Below are positions 1 to 7,893 of a stretch of DNA of 29,787 nt, piece by piece. Positions within the stretch are counted from its first letter, which is position 1, and each line of letters opens with the position of its first letter. The DNA comes from JBLNBQ01 sp050260095 (GTDB taxonomy: Bacteria; Bacillota; UBA5301; DYFA01). The stretch lies in assembly GCA_050260095.1 (NCBI GenBank), contig JBLNBQ010000143.1, positions 1-29,787 of the forward strand, read 5' to 3'. The translations under genes were made by a program, and so were the position numbers. The notes beneath the pieces are model-generated. The model saw only the letters and a program-made list of their open reading frames with translations, did no database searches and was not told the origin of the DNA.

Positions 1-1
1 C

Positions 2-337
2 GGCGCCGGCCTGGCCGGCCAGTTCGACGTGGTGGCGAGCAACCCGCCCTACATCCCGAGCAGGATCTGCGACGAACTGGAGCCCGACATCAAGTTCGAG
101 CCGCGGGGCGCGCTCGACGGCGGCCCCGACGGGCTGCGCTTCTACCGGGAGTGGCTACCCCAGTTGGGGGCGCTCCTCAAACCCGGGGGCCTCTTGGCCC
201 TGGAGATCGGCCACGACCAGGGGTCGGCCGTGCGCGACCTCGTGCACGCCACCGGCGCCTTCACGGAGGTCGCCGTGCTCCCTGACTACGCCGGGAAGGA
301 CCGGGTGGTCCGGGCCATCAGGGCTTGTGGGCCATGA
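2..337 (+). CDS. prmC: Peptide chain release factor N5-glutamine methyltransferase, 3' part (partial)
   Basis: The last 111 codons of PrmC/HemK, the SAM-dependent methyltransferase that modifies the glutamine of the GGQ motif in release factors. The reading frame is open from base 2, so the gene begins outside the window. The diagnostic NPPY motif, which holds the substrate glutamine, lies at visible residues 14-17 after the strand QFDVVAS. The rest matches the C-terminal half of the Rossmann-type fold, including the LKPGGLLALEIGHDQ strand and loop and the closing DYAGKDRVV segment typical of the family. The TGA stop overlaps the ATG of the next gene (ATGA), implying translational coupling. 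prmC followed by the tsaC/ywlC gene is a conserved Firmicutes order. The N-terminal helical domain is not visible. Confidence 0.95.
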   Translation, partial: GAGLAGQFDVVASNPPYIPSRICDELEPDIKFEPRGALDGGPDGLRFYREWLPQLGALLKPGGLLALEIGHDQGSAVRDLVHATGAFTEVAVLPDYAGKDRVVRAIRACGP

Positions 338-1503
338 AAACCCGCCTGCTGCGCCTCTTGCCCGTGCAACCCGACCCGGCGCTGCTCGCCGACGCTGGCG
401 CGGTGTTGGCCGGGGGCGGGCTGGTCGCCTTCCCGACGGAGACGGTGTATGGCCTGGGGGCCAACGCCCTCGACCCGGCGGCCGTCGGACGCATCTTCGC
501 CGCCAAGGGGCGGCCCTCCGACAATCCCCTGATCGTTCACATCGCGGGGCTGGAAAGCCTGCCCCATCTCGTCCGGGACGTGCCGGCGCTCGCCCGCGCG
601 CTCATGGACGCTTTCTGGCCGGGCCCGCTCACGGTGGTGCTGCCCCGGACGGAGCGGGTGCCCAATCAGGTCACGGCCGGACTCGACACGGTGGCGGTGC
701 GCATGCCGGCCCACCCGGTCGCCTTGGGGCTCATCGCCGCGGCCGGCGTGCCGGTGGCGGCCCCGAGCGCCAACCGGTCGGGGCGCCCCAGCCCCACGAC
801 GGCCGCCCATGTCTGGGACGACCTCGCGGGCCGGGTGGACGTGATCCTCGACGGCGGCCCGGCGGGGGTGGGCGTCGAGTCGACGGTGGTCGACCTGACC
901 GGCCCCCGGCCGGTGGTGCTCCGCCCGGGCGGCCTGCCCTTGGAGGAACTCCGCCGCGTCGCCGGGGAGGTGGAGATCGATCCCGCCGTGCTGCGCAAAG
1001 CGGAGGCCGGGAAGGTCGCCCCGCGCTCTCCCGGCCTCAAGTACACCCACTACGCTCCGGCGGCCCCGCTCACGCTGGTCGCCCCACCGGTGGGCCCCGC
1101 TTCCCACGCCGGTCACGCCCGGGAGCGGCTTGCCCAAGCCACCTGGCAGGTGGTGGCCGGGAAACTGACCCGGTCGCCTGGGGAAGCGGTCGGACTGCTC
1201 ACCAGCCACGAGAGCCTCGCCAGCCATGAGGCGGCGGCGGCTGCCGCCGGCGTCCCGTTCCTGGTGGGGGACCTGCTTGCGCCTGCGCCGGCCGCGCCCC
1301 GGCCCGCGCCGGCCGTGTTCGCCCTCGACCTGGGTCCCGCCCAGGAACCCACCCAGGCGGCCGCAGCCCTGTTCGCGGCGCTCCGCTGGTTCGATGCGGC
1401 GGGAGTGCAGGCCATCGTGGCCGAGGGCTTCCCGGAGACGGGGCTCGGCTACGCCGTGATGAACCGCCTCCGGAAAGCCGCCAGCGAGGTGCGCCAGCTC
1501 TAG
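334..1503 (+). CDS. ywlC: L-threonylcarbamoyladenylate synthase, Sua5/YwlC type
   Basis: Makes threonylcarbamoyl-AMP from threonine, bicarbonate and ATP, the first step of t6A37 modification of ANN-decoding tRNAs, in the cytoplasm. The 389-residue length fits the two-domain Sua5 form: an N-terminal YrdC domain (about residues 15-205) and a C-terminal Sua5 domain (about 215-389), rather than the short TsaC form. YrdC landmarks are the FPTETVYGLG strand near residue 33, KGRPSDNPL with the key KxR at 58-60, and the APSANRSG loop. ATG at 334 was chosen because it overlaps the prmC stop (ATGA); an in-frame TTG at 325 is possible but less likely. The TAG stop overlaps the stop of the opposing ABC ATPase gene. 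Confidence 0.95.
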   Translation: MKTRLLRLLPVQPDPALLADAGAVLAGGGLVAFPTETVYGLGANALDPAAVGRIFAAKGRPSDNPLIVHIAGLESLPHLVRDVPALARALMDAFWPGPLTVVLPRTERVPNQVTAGLDTVAVRMPAHPVALGLIAAAGVPVAAPSANRSGRPSPTTAAHVWDDLAGRVDVILDGGPAGVGVESTVVDLTGPRPVVLRPGGLPLEELRRVAGEVEIDPAVLRKAEAGKVAPRSPGLKYTHYAPAAPLTLVAPPVGPASHAGHARERLAQATWQVVAGKLTRSPGEAVGLLTSHESLASHEAAAAAAGVPFLVGDLLAPAPAAPRPAPAVFALDLGPAQEPTQAAAALFAALRWFDAAGVQAIVAEGFPETGLGYAVMNRLRKAASEVRQL

Positions 1504-2606
1504 CGGAGCACCGCCTCGGTCGCCTTGTCGAAGAGGTGCACCTTGTTCATGTCGAACGCCACCGGATGCTTCACGCCGTCGTTCGCCGTGGTGTGCGCCT
1601 CCACTCGAGCCACGAAGCTGTGGTCTCCGGCGCGGCAGTACAGGTAGGACTCGTTCCCCATCGGCTCGACCACTTCGATGAGGGCCGTCACCGTGGCCCG
1701 CGGGTCGCTCGGCGTCAAAGCCGCATCGTCGACGTCCTCGGGGCGGATCCCCATGACCACTTCCTTGCCGACGTAGCTGGCGAGGCTCGCCAGGCTCTTC
1801 GCCTTCGCCGCCGGGAGCGGCAGCCGGAACGCGCCCGCGTCGAGGAGCACCTCTTCACCCTCCACCACCACGGTGACCGGCAGGAAGTTCATGGCCGGAC
1901 TGCCGATGAAGCCCGCCACGAACATGCTCACCGGGTTGGCGTAGATCTCCAGCGGCGCCCCGACCTGCTGGATCACGCCGTCCTTCATCACTACGATCCG
2001 GTCGCCCATGGTCATCGCTTCCGTCTGGTCGTGCGTCACGTAGATGATGGTGGACTGCAGCTGGTTGTGGAGTTTGCTCAGTTCCGAACGCATCTGGACC
2101 CGCAGCTTGGCGTCGAGGTTCGAGAGCGGTTCGTCGAAGAGGAAAACCTTCGGGTTGCGGACGATCGCCCGTCCGACGGCCACTCGCTGCCGCTGGCCGC
2201 CCGAGAGTTGCTTGGGCTTGCGATGCAGCAGATCTTCGATGTCGAGCTGCCGGGCGGCGGCGCGCACCCGCCGGTCGATCTCCGCCTTGGGGGTCTTGCG
2301 GAGCTTCAAGGCGAAGGCCATGTTTTCGTAGACGTTCATGTGCGGGTAGAGCGCATAGTTCTGGAAGACCATGGCGATGTCGCGGTCCTTGGGCGCCACA
2401 TCGTTGACCAGGCGGTCGTCGATGTAGATCTCCCCCTCGCTGATCTCCTCCAGTCCGGCGATCATCCTCAGGGTGGTCGACTTGCCGCACCCCGAAGGAC
2501 CGACCAGGACCACGAACTCCTTGTCCTTGATCTCCAGCGTGACGCCCTTGACCACCGTGGCGTTGCCGAACCGTTTGCTGACGTTCACCAGTCGCACGCT
2601 TGGCAT
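1500..2606 (-). CDS. Sugar-type ABC transporter ATP-binding protein (MsmX/UgpC/MalK family)
   Basis: A 368-residue cytoplasmic ATPase that powers carbohydrate uptake importers of the CUT1 class. Visible in order: Walker A GPSGCGKST (from residue 36), the Q-loop at FQNYALYPHM, signature LSGGQRQRVAVGRA, Walker B VFLFDEPLSNLD, the switch histidine in VTHDQTEAM, then a C-terminal regulatory TOBE/OB region of about 130 residues with the family hallmark GIRPEDV. The best kept feature of the subfamily, PLSNLDAKLR, is present. No permease or solute-binding gene is nearby. In Firmicutes such orphan ATPases (MsmX) often serve several importers, so this is the likely role here (inference). It lies 27 bases downstream of the lacI-type gene and is probably co-transcribed with it. 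Confidence 0.93.
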   Translation of the reverse strand: MPSVRLVNVSKRFGNATVVKGVTLEIKDKEFVVLVGPSGCGKSTTLRMIAGLEEISEGEIYIDDRLVNDVAPKDRDIAMVFQNYALYPHMNVYENMAFALKLRKTPKAEIDRRVRAAARQLDIEDLLHRKPKQLSGGQRQRVAVGRAIVRNPKVFLFDEPLSNLDAKLRVQMRSELSKLHNQLQSTIIYVTHDQTEAMTMGDRIVVMKDGVIQQVGAPLEIYANPVSMFVAGFIGSPAMNFLPVTVVVEGEEVLLDAGAFRLPLPAAKAKSLASLASYVGKEVVMGIRPEDVDDAALTPSDPRATVTALIEVVEPMGNESYLYCRAGDHSFVARVEAHTTANDGVKHPVAFDMNKVHLFDKATEAVLR

Positions 2607-2633
2607 GTTCCCGTCACTCGCTTTCTCTTCGTT

Positions 2634-3650
2634 TCAGATCCACATCAGGGAGCCGCAAGACTCCCGCACGACCAGCTTGGCGGGGAGAAGTTCACCCGCC
2701 GGCGCTGGGGGGCGGTCGGGGGTGGCCAGAAGCTCGAGCAAAAGCTGCGCCGCCCGCCTTCCGAGCTGGGCGAGCGGTTCACGCACCGTCGTGAGCGGCG
2801 GTTCGCCGTACGCGGCGAACGGTTCGTCGCCGAAGCCGACGACGGCCAGATCCTGCGGGATGGCCAGCCCCTTGTTGCGGGCGGCCCGGATCGCCCCCAG
2901 CGCCATCGTGTCGCTGTGGCAGACCACCGCGCCGGGGCGGGCCCCCAGGGCCAGCAGCTGGTCCATCGCCTGGTACCCGCCTTGGAAGGTCGGCTCGGCC
3001 GTGAGGAGCAGGTCGGGCTCGACCGGGAGCTGGTGCGCGGCGAGCGCCTCGAGGAAACCCTGGCGCCGCTCGGCCGCCCCGGTGACCGGCCGCCCACCGG
3101 AGAGGAGGGCCAACTGGGTGTGACCGAGCCGCAGCAGGTGCAGGGCCACTTCCCGGCCGGCCCGGCGGTGATCGGTGTCGACCCAGGGGACGGGGTGGGG
3201 CGACTGCCCGAGGCTCACGGCCGGGAAGCCCAAACGCACCGCCTCGGCGAGGCACTCCTCATCGCGGCCGGCGAAGCAGAGGAGTCCTTCGGCGCCCTTC
3301 TCGCGGAAGACTGCCACCGAACGGCCGGCGGCGGGGGAGAGCAGGAGCGTGTACGGCGAGGACCAGACGGCCTCGCTGATGCCGGCCAGCGCCTGGGTCA
3401 CGGAGTGTTCGTCGCCGCCGCTGGAAGCCGCAGGCAACAGCACCCCGATGGTCCGGGTGGCCTTGCCGGCGAGCCCCCGCGCCAGGCCGCTCGGATGGTA
3501 GCCGAGCCGCTCGATCGCCTCCTGTACCCGGCGGCGCGTCTCAGCCGTTATAGCGGCGCTGTCGTTGAGGACATAGGAGACCGTCGCCGTGGAGACCCCG
3601 GCGAGGCGGGCCACTTCTCGGATGGTGGGACGGCGGGATCGGGTGGGCAA
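2634..3650 (-). CDS. LacI family transcriptional regulator
   Basis: A 338-residue sugar-responsive repressor with an N-terminal LacI helix-turn-helix (TIREVARLAGVSTATVSYVLN, about residues 9-29), the hinge-helix region at HPSGLARGLAGKAT, and a periplasmic-binding-protein-like effector domain (about 60-335) starting at TRTIGVLLPAA. The start is set by a GAGGAG ribosome site at 3664-3659 that lies 8 bases before a TTG at 3650. The upstream GTG at 3659 shares a base with that site and is unlikely. A perfect 16-base palindrome sits just upstream of the ribosome site and is the probable autoregulatory operator. The ABC ATPase gene follows after about 27 bases, so the pair is probably a regulator-ATPase unit for carbohydrate uptake. 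The effector is unknown. Confidence 0.9.
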   Translation of the reverse strand: MPTRSRRPTIREVARLAGVSTATVSYVLNDSAAITAETRRRVQEAIERLGYHPSGLARGLAGKATRTIGVLLPAASSGGDEHSVTQALAGISEAVWSSPYTLLLSPAAGRSVAVFREKGAEGLLCFAGRDEECLAEAVRLGFPAVSLGQSPHPVPWVDTDHRRAGREVALHLLRLGHTQLALLSGGRPVTGAAERRQGFLEALAAHQLPVEPDLLLTAEPTFQGGYQAMDQLLALGARPGAVVCHSDTMALGAIRAARNKGLAIPQDLAVVGFGDEPFAAYGEPPLTTVREPLAQLGRRAAQLLLELLATPDRPPAPAGELLPAKLVVRESCGSLMWI

Positions 3651-3664
3651 GCGGCGCACTCCTC

Positions 3665-3680
3665 GTTTAACCGGTTAAAC
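3665..3680 (-). promoter_or_regulatory. LacI-type operator palindrome
   Basis: GTTTAACCGGTTAAAC is a perfect 16-base palindrome with the central CG and AACCGGTT core typical of LacI-family operators. It lies directly 5' of the GAGGAG ribosome site of the lacI-type gene, so bound repressor would block transcription of that gene and of the ABC ATPase. The site is visible; that it is bound by this regulator is inferred. Confidence 0.7.
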
Positions 3681-3732
3681 ACCAGGAGAAATACGCCGTC
3701 GCGGTGCGGAAACCTCCTGAACGACGCGCAAT

Positions 3733-5967
3733 TCAGCGATCGGGGAAGAAGGTGTCCCGAAGGGCCAGATCGAGCAGGAGCGCCACGGGGTAGAGCATGA
3801 AGGTGGCGGCGGCGACGACGCCCGAGTCGTTGACTACGAAGGCGGTGACGGTGCCGGCCAGGGCCGCCCACATGCCCTTGGTGAACCAGGGATTTTCGGC
3901 GATTAGGCGGCGCAGCAGGCCCACCGGCCGGTAGAAGAGCACGCCGAGCCCCACGATGAAGGCCAGGAGGACGTCGGCCCAAGGTGTGTAGCGCATCAGG
4001 CGGAGGTTCATGGCCAGTTTCCGGGAGATCACGTCAAGCAGGACGGACGGCCCGTTCGCCGCCACCTGCCGGGCCAGGACGCCGATGTGCGAGGTGGCGC
4101 CGCTCGGCCGCAGGATGTCGAGGGCCAAGACGGCGGCGACGCCGGCCAGCCCCAGCCCGAACAGGGTCCACAGGTGACGGGCGCGCACGGGCTCGCCGCG
4201 GAAGGAGAACCAAGCCGCCACCAGGGTGACCGCCCCGACGATCAGCCCGCCGAAGTCCGCGCCGTAGCGGTCGAGCCCGGCGAGGAGCGTCACGATGCCC
4301 AGCGGGAGCAGGGTCACCGGCATCCACCACCGCCGGAGGGCCGGCCACCTTTCCAGAAGGGCCGCACAGCCCATGACGGTCGCGCCGAAGACCGCTCCCT
4401 CGTACTCGTTGCCCAGCCCGTAGTAGCGGGCGCCGCTCATCGGGTCGAAGCCCAGGATCGAGCTGCGGGCGAGGCGGGCGCCCAGCGCCAGGTCGGCCAT
4501 GACCAGGGCCACACTTGCCAGGTACACCAGCGGAAAGGCGCCGTGAAGGTGGCGGCTTAGGAGCCGGGCCACCAGCACCAAGAGCGCGGTGAGCACGATC
4601 AGGAGCGCCAGGTCGGCGACGAGTTCGCCCGTCTGAACCAGCGGCTGGAGGAGCAGAGCCGCGGGAACCGCCGTGAGCCAGAGCAAGGAAGCCCGCAGGG
4701 CGGACGCTGCGCCCTTCGGCAGGCGGGGGGCGAGGAAGAGCGCGCCGATGCTCGCCAGGATGAAGATGATCTGGAGGACCACGTACCCTTTGAGCACGGG
4801 CGGCCGCTCGGAATAGGTGATGACGGCTTTGCGGACGAAGCTGCCCAGGGCGGGGAGGGGCGCGGTGAAGGGGATGCTGGCCACCGGCCGGCCGGCCATG
4901 GACGGCAGCGGCGCCGCCTTCAGCCAGCCGAGGAGCGACGCGGTGACGTCCGCCTCCGTGACGAGACCGGGCCGGCGGGTACTCGGGGAAGTGAGCAGCC
5001 CGGGCTTCAGGGCAGGACCAAAGGCGGCCACAAAGGTCAGGAAGTTGCTGCCGGCCACCGCCGTCCGGCTGGGCGAGGGCGCGGTGACGAGGACTAGGGT
5101 CCGGTCCCAGTCGACCGCTTGCGCCAGGTCGGCCAGGAACGCGTCGAAGCGCTGCAGGGAGAGCCGGCGCATCCGGACCGTCTGGTCGGCGGTCAGCCAC
5201 GCTGCCGACCGGTTGAGCCGGGCGGTGTCGCCGGTCTCCACCACGACGAGGTCGTTCCGGGCGTACAAGGCGCGAAACTCCTCGAGCAGCCTCGCATAGT
5301 TCGTCCGGCGCCCGGTGGGGAAGCGAGGGTCGGCCAGCAGCAGTTCGGGCGCGACGGAACCCGCCGGAACGATCCCCCGCTCGTCCATGGCGACGGTGCC
5401 GGCCAGGCGGCTGGGACCGTCGGCGCCATCGGCCGAGCCAAGCAGGGCCACGCTGTGCCCGGACTCCCGGAGCGCCTGGCCCAGCCCCCCGGGGACGATG
5501 GGGTGGTCGGCATCGCCGTTCAGCTCGAGCAGTTCGGGCAAGCCCAGCGCCACCAGGCTTCCGGGCGGCGGAGTCACCCCGGTGTTGCGGGCGAAGACCG
5601 TCCCAGACGGCTCGTCCTGGTAAAGTTCGTCGGCGGAAAGGACCAGCCCCGACGCCGGACCCCCGAGGGCGCGGGTGCCGGCGCCCAGGCTTACGTAACC
5701 GCTCTCCGGGAGGTATTGGCCCACGGCGCGGACGTTGGCGGCCGCGATGGCGCCCCGCTGGACCAAAAGGCGCCGGAAGTTGGGCAGGTTCGCGCTCGCC
5801 AGGTCTTCGACGTTGACGCCGTCGAGCAGCACGAGCACCGCCCGCCGGGGCGCGGCGGCCGGGGCGGCCGGGGCGCCGGCGAGGCCCGGGCACCCGGTGG
5901 CGAAGATGGCGAGCAAAAGGGCCGCGATGAGCGCAGGCGAGGGAGCCCAGGGGGTGCGGCGTGGCAT
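3733..5967 (-). CDS. Polytopic membrane protein with N-terminal alkaline-phosphatase-superfamily-like ectodomain
   Basis: A 744-residue protein of unknown function. It opens with a signal-like hydrophobic stretch (about 11-25) ending in ATGC, a weak lipobox. Residues 41-370 resemble the alkaline phosphatase/phosphodiesterase superfamily: VLVLLDGVN with a candidate metal Asp at 49, a Ser in the ESGYVSLGAGTRA segment at 93, and the terminal V-T-E-A-D-V-T-A-S-L-L-G-W-L stretch. The Asp-His motif expected after the TLVLVT strand is replaced by APSPS (about 296-300), so catalysis is doubtful. Residues about 395-740 contain roughly ten or eleven membrane segments with the distinctive ARYYGLGNEYEG and VNDSGVVAAATF motifs. 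Its AAGGAG ribosome site lies at the end of the preceding glycosyltransferase gene, only 7 bases away. A role in envelope polysaccharide work is inferred from that coupling. Confidence 0.75.
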   Translation of the reverse strand: MPRRTPWAPSPALIAALLLAIFATGCPGLAGAPAAPAAAPRRAVLVLLDGVNVEDLASANLPNFRRLLVQRGAIAAANVRAVGQYLPESGYVSLGAGTRALGGPASGLVLSADELYQDEPSGTVFARNTGVTPPPGSLVALGLPELLELNGDADHPIVPGGLGQALRESGHSVALLGSADGADGPSRLAGTVAMDERGIVPAGSVAPELLLADPRFPTGRRTNYARLLEEFRALYARNDLVVVETGDTARLNRSAAWLTADQTVRMRRLSLQRFDAFLADLAQAVDWDRTLVLVTAPSPSRTAVAGSNFLTFVAAFGPALKPGLLTSPSTRRPGLVTEADVTASLLGWLKAAPLPSMAGRPVASIPFTAPLPALGSFVRKAVITYSERPPVLKGYVVLQIIFILASIGALFLAPRLPKGAASALRASLLWLTAVPAALLLQPLVQTGELVADLALLIVLTALLVLVARLLSRHLHGAFPLVYLASVALVMADLALGARLARSSILGFDPMSGARYYGLGNEYEGAVFGATVMGCAALLERWPALRRWWMPVTLLPLGIVTLLAGLDRYGADFGGLIVGAVTLVAAWFSFRGEPVRARHLWTLFGLGLAGVAAVLALDILRPSGATSHIGVLARQVAANGPSVLLDVISRKLAMNLRLMRYTPWADVLLAFIVGLGVLFYRPVGLLRRLIAENPWFTKGMWAALAGTVTAFVVNDSGVVAAATFMLYPVALLLDLALRDTFFPDR

Positions 5968-5974
5968 GGTCGGG

Positions 5975-7129
5975 TTACTCCTTTGTGGCTGCCGGGCGGC
6001 GCCGGAGTTGATCGTAGACCGCGAGGGTCTCGTCGAGCATGGTCTCGGAGGTGAAGCGGCGGCCGTCGGCCCGGGCGGCGTCGGCCAGGCGGGCCGCCAG
6101 CCCCCGGTCGGTCAGGAGACGGCGGAGGGCGGCCGCCAGGGCGAGCGGGTCTTCTACCGGCACGAGCAGCGCAGTCTCTCCGTCGCGGACGATCTCGGGC
6201 ATCCCGCCGGCCTTGGCGGCCACCAGTGGTCGCCCGGCCGCCAGCGCCTCGAGCAACGCGAGGGAGAGGCCTTCGGCGCGGGAGGGGAGCGCGACGACGC
6301 TGGCCAGGCCGAGGAGGACCCCGACGTCGGTCCGGTAGCCGGCGAAGGTCACCAGGCTCTCCAGCCCCAGGCTGCGGGTCAACTCCTTGAGGCTGGCCTC
6401 TTCGGGGCCGTCGCCGGCCACGAGCACGCGGAAGGGCGGCAGCCGGTCGCCGGCGCGCTCGGCCTCTTGCAGCGCGGCCGCCGCCTGCAGCAGCAAGTCG
6501 ACGCCCTTCTCTCTGACCAGCCGGGCCACGCACAGCACGACCTGCGTCTCTTGGTCTAGACCGAACTCCTGCCGCACCGCGGCCAACTCCTCGGCCGAAG
6601 GCGACGTGGGCGGCGTGATGCTGTTGTAGACCACGGCGATGCGGGCCGGGGCCACCCGCGCCGAAGCGGCGAGGTCGCGCTGGAGCGCCTTGCTCACCGC
6701 GATGTAGCGGGTGGTGAAGGGGGCCAGGAGGCGCTCGCACGCGAGGTACAGCCGCCGCCGCGCCCCGCCTGCCGCCTCGAAGACGAAGTTGTGGACGGTG
6801 TAGACCACGGGCGCCCCGGCGAGGGCGGCGCCCAGGCGCCCGGGGAGGCTCGCTTTGAAGCCGTGCACGTGGACCACGTCGAAGGGGCGCCGGCGCAGCA
6901 GCGAGGCGAGGCGCACGGCGGCCCGCAGATCTTCGAGCGGCCGGAAAGAGGCCGAGAGGGGCATGTCCCAGATGGGGCAGCCTCGCGCCGCCAACTCCTG
7001 CAGGAGCGGTTCGGCAGCCGGCCCGGCGACCTCCACCTCGACCCCCCGGCTGCGGAGCCCTTCAGCCAGGGCCAACAAGTGCTGCCGCATCCCGCCGCGG
7101 GCGGGACGGGCCACCATCAGGATGCGCAC
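5975..7129 (-). CDS. Glycosyltransferase family 4 (GT-B fold)
   Basis: A 384-residue cytoplasmic or membrane-associated retaining glycosyltransferase. The N-terminal Rossmann half begins RILMVARPARGGMRQHL, and the C-terminal half holds the nucleotide-sugar site with VALPSRAEGLSLALLEALA, which contains the GT4 E-x7-E motif, after VLCVARLVREKGVDLLL. GTG at 7129 was chosen because it is preceded by a GGGGAG ribosome site at 7 bases and because the family starts at this strand; a longer frame to 7204 would add 25 residues with no family match. It is translationally coupled to the downstream phosphatase-like membrane protein. The acceptor and donor are unknown; an envelope glycan or glycolipid is likely. 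Confidence 0.88.
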   Translation of the reverse strand: MRILMVARPARGGMRQHLLALAEGLRSRGVEVEVAGPAAEPLLQELAARGCPIWDMPLSASFRPLEDLRAAVRLASLLRRRPFDVVHVHGFKASLPGRLGAALAGAPVVYTVHNFVFEAAGGARRRLYLACERLLAPFTTRYIAVSKALQRDLAASARVAPARIAVVYNSITPPTSPSAEELAAVRQEFGLDQETQVVLCVARLVREKGVDLLLQAAAALQEAERAGDRLPPFRVLVAGDGPEEASLKELTRSLGLESLVTFAGYRTDVGVLLGLASVVALPSRAEGLSLALLEALAAGRPLVAAKAGGMPEIVRDGETALLVPVEDPLALAAALRRLLTDRGLAARLADAARADGRRFTSETMLDETLAVYDQLRRRPAATKE

Positions 7130-7165
7130 CCCATCGCTCCCCTTTTGTCTTTTCCGGGGGCTTAT

Positions 7166-7171
7166 ATTATA
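7166..7171 (-). promoter_or_regulatory. Candidate -10 element for the glycosyltransferase operon
   Basis: A perfect TATAAT on the minus strand in a short AT-rich stretch, about 37 bases upstream of the GTG start of the glycosyltransferase gene and at a sensible distance for a sigma-A start point. No good -35 hexamer is seen at 16-18 bases, so support is only moderate. Confidence 0.4.
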
Positions 7172-7221
7172 CTTAGTCTCATCGGTAACCTTCCGGCCGA
7201 GCAACGCTTTCTCCCGCTCCA

Positions 7222-7247
7222 GGAACTTTTCTCTTGTCGGGTTCGTT
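7222..7247 (+). promoter_or_regulatory. Candidate ECF sigma autoregulatory promoter
   Basis: GGAAC (7222-7226), a 17-base spacer and CGTT (7244-7247) match the general ECF-type promoter layout. The predicted start point falls at about 7254-7256, immediately before the GGGGAG ribosome site of the ECF sigma gene. Autoregulation is usual for this class; assignment here is from pattern and position only. Confidence 0.45.
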
Positions 7248-7269
7248 CATGGCGATGGGGAGTGGAGTG

Positions 7270-7893
7270 ATGATGATCGGCGTGCTTCAGGCAGATGTGC
7301 TTCGTACCAGCCAGGCGGCGGAGGCTCGCCGGGTCTTCACCGAATTGGTCGAGAAGCACCAGAAATACGTCTACAATCTCGCCTACCGGATGAGCGGCAA
7401 CCCCGAGGAGGCGCGCGACCTGGCCCAGGAGGCCTTCATCCGGGCCTACCGGAGTTTCGACCGGTTCGACCGCGCTACGTCTTTTGAGAAGTGGCTCTAT
7501 CGCATCGTCGCCAATCTCTACATCGATTCCGTGCGCAGGAAAGGCCGCCGCAAGGAAGAGTCGCTCGACGCGCCCGTCCCGACGGTCAACGGACCGATGG
7601 AGCGGGTAGTCCCCGACGACGCCTATGACCCGTCGGTCGTGCTCGAACAGACCCAGCTGACGGGGGAGATCCAGGCTGCCTTGGAGCGCCTCCCGGCCCA
7701 GTACCGCATGGCGGTCATCCTCTGCGACCTGCAGGGGTTCTCGTACGAAGAGATCGCCTCGATGCTCCGGTGTTCGATCGGGACGGTCCGGTCGCGCATC
7801 CACCGCGGCCGCCGGCTCCTTAGGGAGCAACTCGAAACCCTGCCGGCCTACCGCCGCCTGGGCGGACCGGCTGAGCGAGGCGTGCGGGCATGA
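7270..7893 (+). CDS. ECF-type RNA polymerase sigma factor (RpoE/AlgU/SigW-like)
   Basis: A 207-residue group IV sigma factor directing polymerase to envelope-stress promoters. Region 2 covers about residues 22-92 (YNLAYRMSGNPEEARDLAQE, then FIRAYRSFDRF and FEKWLYRIVANLYIDSVRR), a short linker follows, and region 4 covers about 133-188 with the helix-turn-helix FSYEEIASMLRCSIGTVRSR. There is no region 1 or 3. ATG at 7270 is preceded by GGGGAG at 7 bases; further in-frame starts exist upstream (7234-7267) but have poorer ribosome sites. Its last codons overlap the anti-sigma ATG (ATGA), giving the tight coupling usual for sigma/anti-sigma pairs. With the MucB/RseB-like and HtrA genes behind it, an envelope-stress role is strongly suggested. 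Confidence 0.93.
   Translation: MMIGVLQADVLRTSQAAEARRVFTELVEKHQKYVYNLAYRMSGNPEEARDLAQEAFIRAYRSFDRFDRATSFEKWLYRIVANLYIDSVRRKGRRKEESLDAPVPTVNGPMERVVPDDAYDPSVVLEQTQLTGEIQAALERLPAQYRMAVILCDLQGFSYEEIASMLRCSIGTVRSRIHRGRRLLREQLETLPAYRRLGGPAERGVRA

Noticed and set aside
286..1227. A long minus-strand frame opposite tsaC
   Set aside because: Antisense to a clear tsaC gene; low-complexity Gly/Arg/His composition and no recognisable fold.
1536..3800. A 754-codon open frame on the plus strand opposite the ABC ATPase and lacI genes
   Set aside because: It is antisense to two well-supported genes, rich in His, Arg and Asp, has no domain, and arises from GC-rich codon bias.
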